Assembly (NCBI GenBank): GCA_950106755.1
Contig: OX467082.1
Location: forward strand, 48,068,588-48,132,587
Direction: 5' to 3'
Length of the DNA stretch: 64,000 nucleotides
DNA from: Climacium dendroides
Taxonomy: Eukaryota > Streptophyta > Bryopsida > Hypnales > Climaciaceae
The translations under genes and the position numbers were made by a program. The notes beneath the pieces are model-generated. The model was not told the origin of the DNA and did not search any database. It saw only the letters and a program-made list of their open reading frames with translations. This document shows positions 61,348 to 64,000 of the stretch, piece after piece (within the stretch, counting starts at the first letter, position 1; each line of letters opens with the position of its first letter).

Positions 61348-64000
61348 TTGAAGTTTCAAATTGGATCCGCAAGCTATTCATTTTTTAAAATGAGTACAAA
61401 TTCTCATCTTTGGTATACCATTCCATCCCCCGGCAAAGTGAAGTGTAAGGCATGTGGGCTGGAGTTCGTAAATCGGAAATGTCGCATGTTGAGCCACTTG
61501 GGATACGAAGGCAAAAATGGCAGGCGCGACTCAGGAATAAGCCTATGTCCACGATTGACATTGGATGTCAAGTCTCTTTTCCTTCGTTGTGATGGGATGT
61601 TTCCATCCAAATCAATCATTGAAAATGTAGATGGTCGGAACGCACTGATGGTTCTAGGCAATACCTCAAATGGAAGGGAGTCGCCATGTTCAACACAAGA
61701 AGACTCGTGCACAGCACCGGAACAAGCAGCTCTTTCAGCTTCAAGGGTGATTCCTAGTGCCCAAACATCAAGTGACCAACGACCTACACCTTCTTCTGTA
61801 ACTAGGCCTTAAAAACAAAGCCGATTAGCAGATGGATTTGAAGAAGCCGAAAGATGGAAGTTGAATATGTTGTGGGCTAATGTCTTCTATTCAGCAAACA
61901 TACCATTCGCGGTAGCTCGGACTACAGCATTCAAAGAAGCCGTCATGAGAACGGCTGACTTCAAAAAGCCATATAGTCCTCCATCGTATCAAGCTCTACA
62001 AACTAAATTGCTAGACGAAGCAAAGGCAGATCTTGAGGTGAAATTGCATAAGAGGACCGAGGATAGTATCCGAAAGTTTGGTGCAACATTGTCTATTGAT
62101 GGGTGGTCCTCGGTTACGAATCGGCCATTGGTAAATGTCATGCTTGTATCTTCCGCAGGGGAGCAATTTCTGGGATCAGTGGACACAAGTGGACATGAAA
62201 AGAATGCAGAGTACTTGGCTTCTATTTTGGATGAATTCATACAGAAGGTGGGGCCTCAAAATGTGGTGCAAATAACAACAGACAATGCTCCTGTGAATCC
62301 CAGAGCGTGTGAGATTATAACCGACAAATATCCTCACATTTTTTTCCAAGGTTGTGTAGTTCACGCCTTAAATTTGTTGCTCAAAGATTGGGGAAAGGAA
62401 GCATGGGTGGACACGGTAGTAACAAACGCCCGAGTGGTTCTTAAGTTCTTTAGAAAGCAACACATGCCACTTGCAATATTCCGGAGTTACGAGAAAGAGT
62501 ACAGCTTGTTGATGCCGGGGGAAACAAGATTCGCCTCCAATTACATGGCGCTTCACCAATTGTTGAAGGTAAAGGGTGCTTTAAAACAGTGTGTAACAGA
62601 CCCTCGTTGGCGAAAATATGCGAGGACATTGAGGAAGAAGAAGAATGGTGGCGAGGAGTCTACAAATGCGACAAAGATAATTAACGATGACCACTTTTGG
62701 AGGCGTTGCACCAATTTCGTTCAGTTGTTGGGCCCCGTGGTACATGGCCTCCGTGATTTAGATGCAAAGACGCCATGCACAGGCAAGGTTTTGCATATCA
62801 TGAGGAAAATACGGAAGCATGTGGCGGATTTGGAGAATTCGCCTTTTAAACTAAGTTCGGAACTTGCAAAGCCATTGAGGGCAGCATTCCAAGAGCGATG
62901 GGAAATGGTGGAGACCGATATTCAATATGCAGGAGCTCTTCTAAATCCTTACTTGCTTCATGACAAAGAACTAGCAGACGATGGTGAGGCGATTGACGCA
63001 TGCAAACGTGTCTTCATGCGAATTTGTAAGCGTGGAGAGTACGCTGACGTCGTGAAAGAATTCATGGCTTTCCGACATAAAGAACCACCTTTTCACAATA
63101 TGCTGGACCCAAGCGAGTTCAAATTATCGGCACATGCTTGGTGGGATTTTGAAGGTGTTTGTGGAAAGCTCATTGCTCCGATTGCAAGGAAAATTTTAGG
63201 GCAATCGGTCTCTTCCTCTTCATGCGAGCGAAATTGGAGTAGCTATTCCTTTGTTCATAATAAGGCTCGAAACAAGTTGAAAACAAAGAGAGCCATGGAT
63301 TTGGTGTATGTGTATACTAATTCCAGAGTCCTCGCTGCTTCAAAGGAGAACGATGAGAAGTTGTGGTACCGCGAGAATGTGGAGTCAGAGGAATCCGAGG
63401 GGCTTATGGAGGATGACGAAAGTAGTGATCATGATGTCGAGGAAGAACATCTTCCATGGCGTGGAAATGAGGAGGTCAATGACGACAGAGGGGAATCAGA
63501 ATTGGAACCAGAAACAAGTGATGACAACCTCAAATCCGATAAAGAAGAGGATCTGAACGACGACACGTACGCTTTTCGTGGTAGACTGTCACAAAGACGA
63601 AATGAGTATGATGATGACATGATTGACTTGGATACAAATAACCGAGATGAATTTGAATTTTTAGAAGACGAAGATCTACCTTCTATAGTGAGATTTGTAG
63701 ATGGGAGCCGACTTCTAAACAGCCATACCGTTTTGGCAAACAAGGAAGACACCATTGTGGAAAAGGCGGTTCAGAACGGGATATCAGTTACAAGAGGCCA
63801 AACTTTACAAGCAAATGAAGTGATTGAACGTGAAAGGTCTCCATCCATACCATTAGGCCAACCTGGAGAAAATGACAAACTACATTCTTGGGAGAAAATG
63901 GATGCGGACAAAACAAGCTTCGAATTTGGAGAAAAATTGGTTGATAAGAGCATTGAGAGACCGAGCTTCCTAAGCCTCAAACTGCTAGAGGTATTGGACA
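61348..64000 (+). CDS. hAT transposase 2 with BED finger (runs off right edge)
   Basis: One frame stays open from 61348 to the window end apart from a single TAA at 61810. The start could also be 61390 (MSTNSHLWYT). In order: a BED-type finger (KCKACGLEFVNRKCRMLSHL); a Ser/Thr-rich linker; a DUF659/hAT catalytic region with SIDGWSSVTNRPLVNVM (first Asp), QITTDNAPVNP (second Asp) and FQGCVVHALNLLLKD; a helical insertion; and the dimerisation domain (KLSAHAWWDFEGVCGKLI, SSSCERNWSSYSFVHNK, LVYVYTNSRVLAASKE). An acidic extension then begins, like that in element D. Catalytic residues look intact, so this copy, or a close sister without the TAA, could be active. Confidence 0.87.

Larger units (their letters stand above)
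56223..64000 (+). mobile_element. Multi-gene hAT element 2 (left end to window edge)
   Basis: The left end is TAGGGTTGTCTCGGACG. A GGTCGGTCGG/GACCGACG repeat zone (56300-56500) and a TATA-like GGCTATATGAAG (56629) precede gene A. The order is A, B, a GC-rich repeat block, and the transposase running off the edge. The right end and target duplication are outside the window. Gene content matches hAT element 1 except for the kinase. Confidence 0.83.

Overview
The window is nuclear DNA of a plant-lineage eukaryote (streptophyte; a bryophyte or charophyte alga would fit, but this is inference). The reasons are nested Ty3/gypsy LTR elements, hAT and CACTA DNA transposons, TATA-box promoters, plant-type telomere-like repeats, and stop codons typical of decay at methylated CAG/CTG sites. 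I see no convincing host gene, rRNA or tRNA. Nearly everything is transposable elements inserted into one another, and many junctions can be fixed to the base from target-site duplications (TSDs).

Left part (1-24,326). A decayed minus-strand gypsy element runs from a 5' LTR (24,214 down to about 15,949) through gag, protease, RT, RNase H and integrase to a polypurine tract (4,984-4,996) and a 3' LTR (4,983 downward). It is broken by a CACTA-type element with a later inversion (6,608-8,561), a complete 3,563-bp LTR of a second family (10,451-14,013, TSD ACAAT), a near-identical inverted copy of that LTR at the left edge, and a 4.5-kb TGT...ACA insert (18,404-22,949). The LTRs here are unusually long (3.4-3.7 kb), and each contains its own gene for a 540-700-residue protein.

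Middle (24,327-54,771). A gene-B fragment from a hAT element is followed by a plus-strand family-2 LTR. A hAT element of 26,998 bp (25,644-52,641; 8-bp TSD ATTCCGGT) is inserted into that LTR's gene. Without its own nested insertions it is about 12 kb. It carries a divergent protein-kinase gene, a bidirectional promoter, a coiled-coil/RING protein (A'), a helical partner (B') and a hAT transposase with a long C-terminal extension. Nested inside it are an LTR of another family with a CACTA MITE, a hAT MITE and a further LTR fragment; a 5.2-kb hAT deletion derivative; and a 3,430-bp LTR that splits the transposase gene (TSD CAAGG).

Right part (54,772-64,000). A CACTA-type end and a hAT MITE copy precede a second, better preserved hAT element (56,223 to beyond the window). 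It has the same gene order: A (972 residues, C-terminal RING-H2), B (243 residues, in frame after a single TAG) and a BED/hAT transposase running off the edge.

Two gene systems stand out. The first is a multi-gene hAT lineage (A + B + transposase, with a kinase in one copy). The second is a set of LTR families that keep a conserved protein gene and conserved non-coding blocks inside the LTR itself.
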